Shown here one piece after another: positions 7,794 through 13,595 of a stretch of DNA of 13,595 bases (its first letter is position 1; each line of letters begins with the position of its first letter). Source of the stretch: Chlorobium sp. (GTDB lineage: Bacteria > Bacteroidota > Chlorobiia > Chlorobiales > Chlorobiaceae); assembly GCA_026193435.1 (NCBI GenBank), contig JAPHUN010000345.1:1-13595 (forward strand). Reading direction: 5' to 3'. Made by a program: the position numbers and the translations under genes. The notes beneath the pieces were generated by a model, which saw only the letters and a list, made by a program, of their open reading frames with translations, searched no databases and was not told the DNA's origin.

Positions 7794-7944
7794 AGTGGAT
7801 AAAACAGGCTTGTTATCCTTAAGAGGTTGTTTTTAATGAATGTTCTTCTTAAAATTAATTATAGTTATAGTTACATTTGCCGGTTTAGTTTTTACATGCA
7901 AATGTTGTATATGTTTGATTGATTCTAAGAGGAGAACGTTCATT

Positions 7945-8232
7945 ATGGCTTTTCAGGTCGGAGATCCGGTTATTTATAAGAAACCTAAAAGTTCCTCGTG
8001 CCCCGGACCGCGGGCAAGAGATGTCTATCCTCTTGAGCACGGTGAGACATACCACTACGTTGTAGACAAATTCTGGAAGGTTGTCGGTGTCAATAATGAC
8101 GATACTGTAGATGTTGTCACCCGTACGGGAAAAAAGCATCGAATTGAGAAGGACGACCCCAACCTTCAGAAGGCGCATTTTTTGAAGTACATTGTTTTCA
8201 GAAACCGCTTTCCAGATCTGGCGCCGGAGTAG
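7945..8232 (+). CDS. Conserved small protein of unknown function, 95 residues
   Basis: I do not know a function for it. It is a compact, basic and aromatic protein without signal or membrane segment. Visible blocks are VGDPVIYKKPK (5-15), CPGPRARDVYP (19-29), the central YHYVVDKFWKVVG (36-48), TRTGKKHRI and a C-terminal FRNRFPDLAPE. The short hydrophobic strands and turns suggest a small SH3-like or KOW-like beta-barrel, which is inference. GAGGAG (7929-7934) stands 10 bases before ATG 7945 and supports this start. The frame stays open upstream to ATG 7840 and would add a hydrophobic, Cys-rich stretch (see findings). It follows the ArsA-like gene by 151 bases and converges with the 77-residue gene. 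Confidence 0.8.
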   Translation: MAFQVGDPVIYKKPKSSSCPGPRARDVYPLEHGETYHYVVDKFWKVVGVNNDDTVDVVTRTGKKHRIEKDDPNLQKAHFLKYIVFRNRFPDLAPE

Positions 8233-8251
8233 CAAGGCCACCCTCTTTTTC

Positions 8252-8485
8252 TTAATCCTCCCCTTCGCCGACAGGTTCTGATCCTGTTCTCAGGTGGTGT
8301 GCTTTTGTGTCGAACCAGAGCGGTTTTTCATTACGGAGCATGCTGATGATGACCTGAAATTCAGCAGGGTCTTTGAAAATCCGGTTTTCAATGAGCTGGT
8401 TACTCGAGTCGTAAAGAGCGATTCTTCCTTTGTGCCCGTTCAAATCCCATCTGCTGTAGTAGCTTGTAACAAGTACATTTGCCAT
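8252..8485 (-). CDS. Hypothetical protein, 77 residues
   Basis: I do not recognise this protein. It is soluble, with no signal or transmembrane segment. It reads like a small alpha/beta domain: a start MANVLVTSYYSRWD, then strand-like RIALYD, a helix with FQVIISMLRN, and an acidic tail PVGEGED. ATG 8485 is preferred. The frame stays open to 8611, but the extra 42 residues are polar, low-complexity sequence and lie across intergenic repeats. The Shine-Dalgarno is weak. It ends 19 bases from the convergent 95-residue gene, with no obvious terminator between them. It could be a single-gene transcript or the tail of the pentapeptide-gene transcript. Confidence 0.6.
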   Translation of the reverse strand: MANVLVTSYYSRWDLNGHKGRIALYDSSNQLIENRIFKDPAEFQVIISMLRNEKPLWFDTKAHHLRTGSEPVGEGED

Positions 8486-8565
8486 GGTTGTCTCGGTTAT
8501 TGTTGTATAACTGCTGGACAGCTTCTTGTTGGCTGAATAGCTTCTATGTTCTCGCCGCTGCTTCA

Positions 8566-8585
8566 GGGCGAAAGATTTTTCGCCC
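8566..8585. repeat. Perfect hairpin of dispersed-repeat type
   Basis: GGGCGAAA (8566-8573) pairs perfectly with TTTCGCCC (8578-8585) over a GATT loop. It lies between the pentapeptide gene and the 77-residue gene. There is no T-run on the minus side, so it is not a standard terminator; the form resembles short dispersed intergenic palindromes. Confidence 0.5.
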
Positions 8586-8601
8586 CTACTTTCATGCTGA
8601 C

Positions 8602-8633
8602 AAATCAACAATTCAACGATTCAACAGTTCAAC
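8602..8633. repeat. Four imperfect copies of an 8-base tandem repeat
   Basis: Units AAATCAAC, AATTCAAC, GATTCAAC and AGTTCAAC follow without gaps, ending 8 bases from the stop codon of the pentapeptide-repeat gene. Together with the hairpin at 8566 they fill this intergenic space. Confidence 0.7.
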
Positions 8634-8641
8634 AAGCTTTT

Positions 8642-9970
8642 TTACTTCTCACGAACAAACTTCGCTCCTTTCAATACCGCCCACCCCGAAGTTGCTTTAT
8701 CTCCTGAAGGCGTGATGGTTTCAGCGGAAATCAGGGCATTGTCCAAAATGGTATAGAGGAGATTGGCCCCGGTCAGATCAGCCCCCCTCAAATCAGCGCG
8801 CGTGAGATCGGTATCGTAGAGATTGGTTTTTGAAAGATTTGAGTTTTTAAGATCAGCTTCCTGAAGTCTCGTCTCACGGAGCTGCGCGCCAGTCAGATCG
8901 GCGCCGCTCAGGTCGGCTTTTTTCATGAAAGCACGGTTAAAATCTGCTCCCTGAAGGTTCGCGTTACGGAAAACGGTTTCAACCAGGCTTGCTCTTTTCC
9001 ATGACGTACTCGACAGGTCAGACTCTGAAAAGTCTGCCTGATCCAGTTTCGCTCCGTTCATGGTTGAGCTTGTCATATCGAGCTTTTTCATGTCAGCACC
9101 TTTCAAGCCGGCATCATCGAGGTTTTCATCCTGAAGATCGGTTTCCATTCCGGGGTTTTGTTTTCGAAGTGCGTTCCACGCGGTGACATCCTCCATGAGG
9201 AGTGTTTCGGAAACACTGTCGGTGGTGATGGACTTCGGGTCACTTTCAGTTGCGTTGCCGGAAACCGCAGGGGGCGGAAGCGGTTCAAATTTCATAACAA
9301 CCGGCGCACGTTCGGTCTCTTTCGAGAAGCGGGCTCCGTTTAGTGAAGCCCAGAGAGGTGTTGCTCGCTTTCCAGACGGAAGAATGGTATTGTTTGAAAT
9401 TCTTGCATTGAGAAGCGTTGCCTGTCCGAGCATTTTTGCTCCGGTCAGATTTACTCCCCTGAGATCAGCAGAGCTGAGGTTAGCATCAAAAAAGAGAGCG
9501 TTTTCAAGAACAGCCCCTGTCAGGTCTGCACCTTCAAGATTTGCATATCGAAAATCGGTGCCGGTAAGGTCAGCGTTAATGAATTTTGCTTCTTTTGCAT
9601 AGGAATTTTTCAGGTCGGCTCCCCGGAGGTTTGCTCCGCTCAGATCAGTTTGCTTGAGATCTGTTCTTTTCAGGCTTGCTGAAAAAAGCTTTGCATTACG
9701 GAAATCTGCTCCATTGAGCTTCGCGCCGTTAAGCCTTGTGTTTACCATACTCGCATTGTGCAGGTCGGCATTTTCAAGAGTTGCATCCTCGAGAGTTGCC
9801 TTGTCCAGATTTATGTTTCTTGATGGTTGCCCGGAACGCATGGAGTTCCATTCACCAACACCGGAAAGAAGCTCTTTAAGAGTGGAGGAATCAAATCCGA
9901 GGGTCGTATTGCAGGCAGGCCCTCCCTGCAAAGCCAGAAGAATAATCGAAAAAATCAGTGTTTTTTTCAT
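8642..9970 (-). CDS. Secreted or lipoprotein pentapeptide-repeat protein with two duplicated repeat blocks
   Basis: The 442-residue protein starts with a signal sequence (MKKTLIFSIILLALQ) and a cysteine at 20 in a weak lipobox (GPAC). It is therefore exported, and lipidation is possible but not certain. Most of the rest is A(D/N)LxX pentapeptide repeats, which fold as a right-handed quadrilateral beta-helix. There are two blocks of the same design: 41-215 and 265-438. Each opens with WN and an Arg/Pro segment and closes with a TxxPSGxxAT...WAxLxGAxF cap. A Pro/Ser linker (216-264) joins them. No enzymatic motif is present; such proteins usually act by binding. ATG 9970 is chosen because the signal peptide begins there. 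A TTG at 10033 would put 21 residues in front of it. The EamA gene ends 71 bases upstream on the same strand. Confidence 0.88.
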   Translation of the reverse strand: MKKTLIFSIILLALQGGPACNTTLGFDSSTLKELLSGVGEWNSMRSGQPSRNINLDKATLEDATLENADLHNASMVNTRLNGAKLNGADFRNAKLFSASLKRTDLKQTDLSGANLRGADLKNSYAKEAKFINADLTGTDFRYANLEGADLTGAVLENALFFDANLSSADLRGVNLTGAKMLGQATLLNARISNNTILPSGKRATPLWASLNGARFSKETERAPVVMKFEPLPPPAVSGNATESDPKSITTDSVSETLLMEDVTAWNALRKQNPGMETDLQDENLDDAGLKGADMKKLDMTSSTMNGAKLDQADFSESDLSSTSWKRASLVETVFRNANLQGADFNRAFMKKADLSGADLTGAQLRETRLQEADLKNSNLSKTNLYDTDLTRADLRGADLTGANLLYTILDNALISAETITPSGDKATSGWAVLKGAKFVREK

Positions 9971-10041
9971 GAGAGCACGATTGACATTATCGAATGAAGC
10001 AATAGAGATTAATATATACAACCTGACGGTCAAGGAGGAAA

Positions 10042-10863
10042 TCAGATTCGTGAACGGAGAAGAATAACTGAGCCGGCAATAATAAGAAAGCCTCCTGTAA
10101 AAGCTGACTGAGGAGGGATTTCATTCCAGAAGAGGTAGCCGTAAAGAATTGAGAATATAATCGACGTGTAGCTTGCCGCGGCAACAACCGGAGCATTATC
10201 CATTCTGTATGCAAGTGTCATAAGGTACTGGCCGATGGTAGAAAAGAGAGCCACCCCAATCAGCAGCAGCCATTCTGAATGATCAGGCAGGATGAATGAT
10301 TCGCCCATCCAGATGGAGCTGATGAGTGCGGTGATGACAAAGAAGTTTGTGATGATCGTTATCGGGTCGTCGGTTCGATTGAGTTTTCTGACGAGCAGAT
10401 GTGCCATTGCCGAAGCCGAAGCGGCACCGATAGCTGCCCAGGCGGCTGTTGCCCAGCCTGCAGAAGGTTCCAGAATCAGAATAATCCCCGCCAGTCCTGT
10501 TCCTATAGCAATCCAGACAGTGGCAGTTGCTTTTTCGCCTACTATCCATGGAGCGAGAACAGCGAGGATGAGCGGTTGTGTTTTTCCAAGAAAGACGCAT
10601 ATGGCCAGGGGGAGATGAGTCAAGGCATAATAAAAACCGCTGATTGCCAGAAATCCGAACAGAGAGCGAAGCAAAAGCGTCTTCCATGCAGTGACAACAA
10701 ACTTTTTTTTGCGTAGCCAGAGCACACTCAAAAAAAATGGAAGCGGCACGATGCTGCGGAAGAGAATGATTTCAGGTATCGGCAGTGACGGCCCGATTCC
10801 CTTGATCATCGCTGCCATCGTGGCAAAGCAGGCTGAGGCTATCAGCATGAGGACGACGCTCAT
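10042..10863 (-). CDS. EamA/DMT-family transporter
   Basis: This is a 273-residue inner-membrane protein of the drug/metabolite transporter superfamily. Ten hydrophobic helices can be drawn: about 1-20, 30-50, 64-84, 87-109, 116-133, 135-158, 167-187, 193-215, 223-246 and 251-270. They fall into two five-helix halves, as EamA repeats do. A Gly/Pro-containing helix 4 (GKTQP) and short cytoplasmic basic loops are visible. The substrate cannot be predicted; members move amino acids, nucleotides or sugars. ATG 10863 has no Shine-Dalgarno, and a 7-base repeat (10871-10897) lies immediately upstream. It precedes the pentapeptide gene on the same strand, and joint transcription is possible. Confidence 0.9.
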   Translation of the reverse strand: MSVVLMLIASACFATMAAMIKGIGPSLPIPEIILFRSIVPLPFFLSVLWLRKKKFVVTAWKTLLLRSLFGFLAISGFYYALTHLPLAICVFLGKTQPLILAVLAPWIVGEKATATVWIAIGTGLAGIILILEPSAGWATAAWAAIGAASASAMAHLLVRKLNRTDDPITIITNFFVITALISSIWMGESFILPDHSEWLLLIGVALFSTIGQYLMTLAYRMDNAPVVAAASYTSIIFSILYGYLFWNEIPPQSAFTGGFLIIAGSVILLRSRI

Positions 10864-10870
10864 GGCATGT

Positions 10871-10897
10871 CAAAAATCAAAAGTTAAAAGTCAAAGT
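10871..10897. repeat. 7-base tandem repeat upstream of the EamA gene
   Basis: CAAAAAT, CAAAAGT, TAAAAGT and a partial CAAAGT run in tandem, 8 bases upstream of the EamA start codon. In the minus-strand transcript this would be a T-rich run where a ribosome site is expected. Confidence 0.6.
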
Positions 10898-11005
10898 GGT
10901 TGATCGGGTTTGCCTCTCCGGTCTTGTGTTGAAGGAAAAAAGGAAATTTTAAAGAGGTTTCATAATGCGCCGGAAAAAATCAAAGGCGTTGTCGTTAGAA
11001 ACCAA

Positions 11006-11033
11006 ATGTATCGACATGGTGTTACAGATACAT
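11006..11033. promoter_or_regulatory. Inverted repeat spanning the -35 of the SDR gene promoter
   Basis: ATGTATC (11006-11012) and GATACAT (11027-11033) are perfect arms 14 bases apart. They bracket the predicted -35 hexamer, a position suited to a repressor or MerR-type activator. No regulator gene is adjacent. Confidence 0.35.
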
Positions 11034-11049
11034 AGTTTGAACGTAGAAT
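11021..11049 (+). promoter_or_regulatory. Candidate promoter of the NAD(P)-binding SDR gene
   Basis: GTTACA (11021-11026) and TAGAAT (11044-11049) are 17 bases apart and match four and five of six consensus bases. The start near 11056 would leave a 20-odd-base leader carrying GGAGG. Confidence 0.4.
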
Positions 11050-11077
11050 AATAAACCTGCATATGGAGGATAGAGTC

Positions 11078-11779
11078 ATGACAGAAAAGACAAAATATAG
11101 CGGAAAGGTTTTGGTTGCCGGGGCGACAGGAAGAACAGGGAAGTGGGTGGTTTCCCGTCTTCAGCATTACGGGGTTCCGGTCAGGGTTCTTACCCGTTCT
11201 GCGGAAAAAGCCAAAACTCTTGGTGATGTTGAGATAGTGGAAGGAAGAATACAGAGTGACGAGGATGTTGCAAAAGCGGTTTCAGGTTGCGCGGGGGTAA
11301 TTTCCGCCCTGGGTTCAAGCGAGGTTTTTGGAGACGCTTCTCCGGGCGAGGTTGACCGGGACGGTGTCATGAGGCTGGTTGATCAGGCCGCAAAGGCAGG
11401 GGTGAAGCATTTCGGTCTTGTCAGTTCAATGGCTGTAACCAAATGGTATCATCCTTTGAACCTTTTTGCTGGTGTTCTCTCGAAGAAATTTGAAGCGGAA
11501 GAGCATTTAAGGGGACTTTTCGGTAAAGAAGGTCGTTCCTATACGATTGTTCGTCCGGGAGGTCTCAAAGATGGAGGGCCATTGCTCCATGATCTTCATG
11601 TTGATCAGGGCGACAGACTGTGGAGCGGCTGGATAAATCGCGGAGATGTCGCGGAACTGCTGGTTGTTTCTCTCTGGACTGACAAGGCAAAGAATAAGAC
11701 TTTTGAGGTTGTCAACGAAGGTGAAGAGGAGCATGCCCAGAAGAGTCTGGAGGGATACTATGACAAACTTGCAAGTTAA
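11078..11779 (+). CDS. NAD(P)-binding atypical SDR (NmrA-like)
   Basis: This is a 233-residue Rossmann-fold protein of the atypical SDR group. VLVAGATGRTGKWV carries the glycine motif at 15-21. VRVLTRS follows the second strand, with R40 placed to favour NADP(H). LVSSMAV, VRPGGL and a late NRGDVAELLV segment are typical of NmrA/Ycf39-like members. There is no YxxxK catalytic pair, so it may be a reductase of unusual mechanism or a redox sensor. The substrate is unknown. ATG 11078 is chosen over ATG 11063 because GGAGG (11065-11069) stands 8 bases before it, while 11063 has none. The gene is single and ends in a strong terminator. Confidence 0.9.
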   Translation: MTEKTKYSGKVLVAGATGRTGKWVVSRLQHYGVPVRVLTRSAEKAKTLGDVEIVEGRIQSDEDVAKAVSGCAGVISALGSSEVFGDASPGEVDRDGVMRLVDQAAKAGVKHFGLVSSMAVTKWYHPLNLFAGVLSKKFEAEEHLRGLFGKEGRSYTIVRPGGLKDGGPLLHDLHVDQGDRLWSGWINRGDVAELLVVSLWTDKAKNKTFEVVNEGEEEHAQKSLEGYYDKLAS

Positions 11780-11825
11780 CGGTTGAAATCTTTGAGCGTT
11801 ACGGGGGCGTTTTTTTCGGGTTTGT

Positions 11826-11860
11826 GCGCGGGCTGATGCTTTGTGGCCCGCGCTTTTTTT
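11826..11860 (+). terminator. Intrinsic terminator of the NAD(P)-binding SDR gene
   Basis: GCGCGGGC (11826-11833) pairs with GCCCGCGC (11846-11853) over a 12-base loop and is followed by seven T (11854-11860). Confidence 0.9.
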
Positions 11861-11880
11861 AGTACAAGGTATATTTGTCT

Positions 11881-11917
11881 AAAACAAACAAGCCCTTTTC
11901 AAAAAAGGGCTTGTTTG
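11881..11917 (-). terminator. Intrinsic terminator of the CsmC/D-type gene
   Basis: A perfect 15-base stem, 11885-11899 with 11903-11917, has a 3-base loop. On the minus strand it is followed by TTTT (11881-11884). It lies about 30 bases beyond the stop of the chlorosome gene that ends at 11948. Confidence 0.85.
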
Positions 11918-11947
11918 CGATAGTTTCCGCGTGTAGAGAAAAATTTC

Positions 11948-12346
11948 CTAGATCTTTTTCCCTATGGGAAGAACGGAGGTAATGAGGTTTCCTGCGGTGC
12001 CAATGACAGACTGTGCTGTTGACAGGATGGTGTTACCGACAGCACCTACTGTTTCAGCAAGCTTCCATCCGGCTCCTCCTATTGTTTCCACTCCTTTGAC
12101 TGCGATGTCTCCGAATGTCGTGATGAGCGAATTGAGCGGTTCTGAGAGTGAGTTCATGGTATCGGTAACGGTTTTCGCTCCTGTCTCAAGAACTCCTGTA
12201 AGGCTGGTGTTCAGGTTGTCGATGGAGGGCTGAAGATTCTGAATACCTTTGTCTACAGCCGTGATCTGGGCAACGGCAAGCTCTCCGAGGTTTTGAGCCG
12301 TGCTGGAAACTGACTTGGCGAGATCAACTTTTCCTTCGTTAGACAT
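11948..12346 (-). CDS. Chlorosome envelope protein, CsmC/CsmD-type (CsmB-like segment inside)
   Basis: This is a 132-residue protein of low complexity, rich in Thr, Val, Gly, Ser and Ala, with no signal peptide and one tryptophan. This is the composition of chlorosome envelope proteins, which sit in the lipid monolayer around the bacteriochlorophyll aggregates. A central segment (about 54-75, VLETGAKTVTD followed by LS) resembles CsmB as I remember it. The overall length and the N-terminal NLGELAV block suit the CsmC/CsmD group. I cannot settle which paralogue it is. The amphipathic helical C-terminal half ends in a basic GKKI. Its Shine-Dalgarno AGGAG is strong, and it has its own candidate promoter and terminator. 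It lies 183 bases downstream of a CsmA/CsmE-family gene on the same strand, which supports the chlorosome assignment. Confidence 0.78.
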   Translation of the reverse strand: MSNEGKVDLAKSVSSTAQNLGELAVAQITAVDKGIQNLQPSIDNLNTSLTGVLETGAKTVTDTMNSLSEPLNSLITTFGDIAVKGVETIGGAGWKLAETVGAVGNTILSTAQSVIGTAGNLITSVLPIGKKI

Positions 12347-12395
12347 AGTGCCTTCTCCTGTGGGTTATAGTGAATTTGACTGTGTAGAGCAATGC

Positions 12396-12431
12396 TTGAA
12401 TGAAATTTACGAATCACCGTGGTAGTGTCAA
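12396..12431 (-). promoter_or_regulatory. Candidate promoter of the CsmC/D-type gene with shared csm element
   Basis: On the minus strand TTGACA (12426-12431) is 16 bases from TAAATT (12404-12409). The -10 lies in the 14-base element TAAATTTCATTCAA (12396-12409), which recurs with one base less before the CsmE-like gene. Confidence 0.45.
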
Positions 12432-12480
12432 AGCAGGCAGGAAAAATAGAGTGATTGTGAGAAAGAGAAAAAGGGTGAGC

Positions 12481-12510
12481 AAAAAAAAACGGGACACTGC
12501 TGTCCCGTTT
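12481..12510 (-). terminator. Intrinsic terminator of the CsmE-like gene
   Basis: AAACGGGACA (12487-12496) pairs with TGTCCCGTTT (12501-12510) over a CTGC loop. On the minus strand it runs into an unbroken T tract (12481-12489). It separates the two chlorosome genes. Confidence 0.9.
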
Positions 12511-12529
12511 GCATATCATGTGAAAAGGA

Positions 12530-12784
12530 TCAATCCTTGAAACGGCTGTCAACCGGTTTTTCAGGTACGGCATATCCCGATACTTCAGGAGATGAACCCT
12601 TCAATCCTGCAGAAGCCCCGCCACCGTAAAGGTGGGGGTATGCATTTGCTCCAAGTCTCTTCGTGGTTTTTCCGATATTTTCAAGCGCATCACCAACGAC
12701 CCACCAGTGTCCATCTATGAAGACCTCGAGGAATCTTCCATATGCTGCAGCCCCGTTAACAAAGGCTCCTGAATTCTTGTTCAT
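12530..12784 (-). CDS. csmE: Chlorosome envelope/baseplate protein, CsmA/CsmE family, probably CsmE
   Basis: CsmA forms the baseplate between chlorosome and FMO protein and binds bacteriochlorophyll a near H25; CsmE is its close paralogue. This 84-residue protein aligns with CsmA as I remember it over the whole length: GR-x2-EV-x3-GHW (16-27, with H26 equivalent to H25), then VG-x6-GK, NAY (47-49), a Gly-rich stretch and SSPEVSGYAVP (64-74). The last 20 residues (65-84) match the propeptide removed from CsmA, predicting a 64-residue mature protein cut between S64 and S65. The N-terminal half differs clearly from the very conserved CsmA, so CsmE is more likely. ATG 12784 is chosen by this alignment. 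A TTG at 12817 would add 11 unmatched residues. It has its own terminator (12481-12510). Confidence 0.9.
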   Translation of the reverse strand: MNKNSGAFVNGAAAYGRFLEVFIDGHWWVVGDALENIGKTTKRLGANAYPHLYGGGASAGLKGSSPEVSGYAVPEKPVDSRFKD

Positions 12785-12825
12785 AATTCTGTTCCCGTTA
12801 AGGATTGGGATATTCAAAGGGTATT

Positions 12826-12861
12826 TTGAATAAATTTAGGGAAATAATAGTTGTGAAGCAA
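12826..12861 (-). promoter_or_regulatory. Candidate promoter of the CsmE-like gene with shared csm element
   Basis: On the minus strand TTGCTT (12856-12861) is 17 bases from TAAATT (12833-12838). The -10 is part of TAAATTTATTCAA (12826-12838), nearly identical to the element before the other chlorosome gene. The -35 is poor. Confidence 0.4.
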
Positions 12862-12876
12862 AGCTTTTGTTTTCTC

Positions 12877-13595
12877 TTATAGACGTTGTTTAGAGAAAAC
12901 AGGTTTGTCGGTATGCCGGCCGTCCCTGAATCGGTTTTTCATGAAACTTTCGACAGTGAGGGCAACTGAAATATTGATGATCACTGAAAATGCGATATAC
13001 CATGTCCAGGCAATACCGCTGAATTCCAGCGCGAAAACCGTTCCCAGGCCGGCAAGCAGTCCTGTCGCGAGACTGAAGGTATTGAACTTCCGGTGGGTGA
13101 TGGACAGCAGGAAGAGGCCGAGCAGTCCCCCGTAGGTGAAAGAGGCTATTTTCAAACCCAGCACGATAATTGCATTGTCGCTTTCATCGAATACCAGCGC
13201 GATGCCGATAAGCAGTGTTGCCCAGCCCAGGCTTATGAGTCTTGATTGTTTGAGCGAAGCATTGCCTCCCAGCAGATCGGTCACGGTTGATGATGCGAGC
13301 GAGTTGATCGAAGAGCTGAGTGTGGACATGGCTGCTGAAAGAACGCCGGCCAGCAGCAGGCCTTTCAGGCCAACGGGCAGGTTGTTGACAATGAAAGATG
13401 CGAATTCACGGTCTTTTTCAATCTGAACATCTCCGAGATAGAGATAGATCAGCGATCCGGCGAGCAGGAATACCGTAAACTGTATGAAAACAAAAAACCC
13501 GCTCCCGATCATCGCTTTTCTGGCCGAGCTGAGATTCCTGCAGCCGAGCACACGCTGAACCATCATATAGTCAACGCCATGTGAGGCGAATGAGA
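12877..13595 (-). CDS. Sodium:solute symporter family protein (5' part beyond window)
   Basis: This is the C-terminal part (about 239 residues) of a multi-helix inner-membrane transporter of the SSS (SLC5-like) family. The frame runs unbroken through the right edge, so ATG 13566 is internal. The segment SHGVDYMMVQR at the edge is a family hallmark, following the fifth or sixth helix. LLLAGVLSAAMSTLSSSINSLAS carries the conserved small and hydroxyl residues near the second sodium site in LeuT-fold symporters. At least five further hydrophobic helices follow, then a short basic tail. The substrate cannot be told from this part. It ends 92 bases before the start codon of the CsmE-like gene on the same strand, with no clear terminator, so some readthrough into it is possible. 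Confidence 0.92.
   Translation of the reverse strand, partial: SFASHGVDYMMVQRVLGCRNLSSARKAMIGSGFFVFIQFTVFLLAGSLIYLYLGDVQIEKDREFASFIVNNLPVGLKGLLLAGVLSAAMSTLSSSINSLASSTVTDLLGGNASLKQSRLISLGWATLLIGIALVFDESDNAIIVLGLKIASFTYGGLLGLFLLSITHRKFNTFSLATGLLAGLGTVFALEFSGIAWTWYIAFSVIINISVALTVESFMKNRFRDGRHTDKPVFSKQRL

Noticed and set aside
8642..9970. Periodic pattern considered as a CRISPR or DNA-level repeat array
   Set aside because: The period follows codons of A(D/N)LxX pentapeptides, the units are imperfect, and there are no spacers.
9183..10067. Plus-strand frames of 139 and 137 codons
   Set aside because: They are shadows produced by the regular codon pattern of the pentapeptide repeats on the opposite strand.
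12347..12380. TTGCTC-17-TATAAC as the promoter of the CsmC/D-type gene
   Set aside because: Transcription would begin inside the ribosome binding site, leaving no usable leader; the upstream TTGACA/TAAATT pair fits better.
12253..12573. 106-codon minus-strand frame across the gap between the chlorosome genes
   Set aside because: It runs through an intrinsic terminator and into the 5' end of the CsmC/D-type gene in another frame; the peptide is not protein-like.

Overview
The window looks like core chromosome of a green sulfur bacterium (Chlorobiaceae: Chlorobium, Chlorobaculum or Prosthecochloris type). The deciding evidence is a CsmA/CsmE-family chlorosome envelope protein (12530-12784, minus) beside a second chlorosome-envelope-type protein (11948-12346, minus). 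An ArsA-type ATPase with a C-terminal HSP20-like domain (6594-7793) also fits. I see no tRNA, rRNA, CRISPR array, transposase or phage gene. The species cannot be read from the sequence.

Layout. At the left edge mazG (minus, only its last few codons missing) diverges from an SDR oxidoreductase and mnmE (plus, 16 bases apart, probably one operon). A gene-free stretch (3031-3383) leads to a secreted glycine-rich protein built of three related modules, predicted to sit in the outer membrane. It is followed by acpS and a small CPxCG zinc-ribbon-like gene. A bidirectional terminator separates these from rlpA (minus). After a gene-free, repeat-bearing region come the ArsA-like ATPase and a 95-residue protein of unknown function (plus). 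These converge on a 77-residue unknown, a duplicated pentapeptide-repeat lipoprotein or secreted protein, and an EamA-type transporter (all minus). A divergent NAD(P)-binding SDR (plus) then converges on the two chlorosome genes (minus). A sodium:solute symporter (minus) runs off the right edge.

How the genes fit together. Most are independent housekeeping functions: nucleotide clean-up (MazG), tRNA wobble-U modification (MnmE), carrier-protein activation (AcpS) and cell-wall processing (RlpA). The chlorosome pair forms the one clear lineage-specific unit. Both genes carry a nearly identical AT-rich element at the predicted -10 position, each has its own terminator, and they could be co-regulated monocistronic transcripts.

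The observations most worth following are: the shared csm promoter element, the conserved 20-residue C-terminal propeptide on the CsmE-like protein, the triplicated outer-membrane module, an abrupt GC3 shift inside mnmE that suggests intragenic recombination, and two small unrecognised proteins. I did not find a convincing new defence or mobile system.
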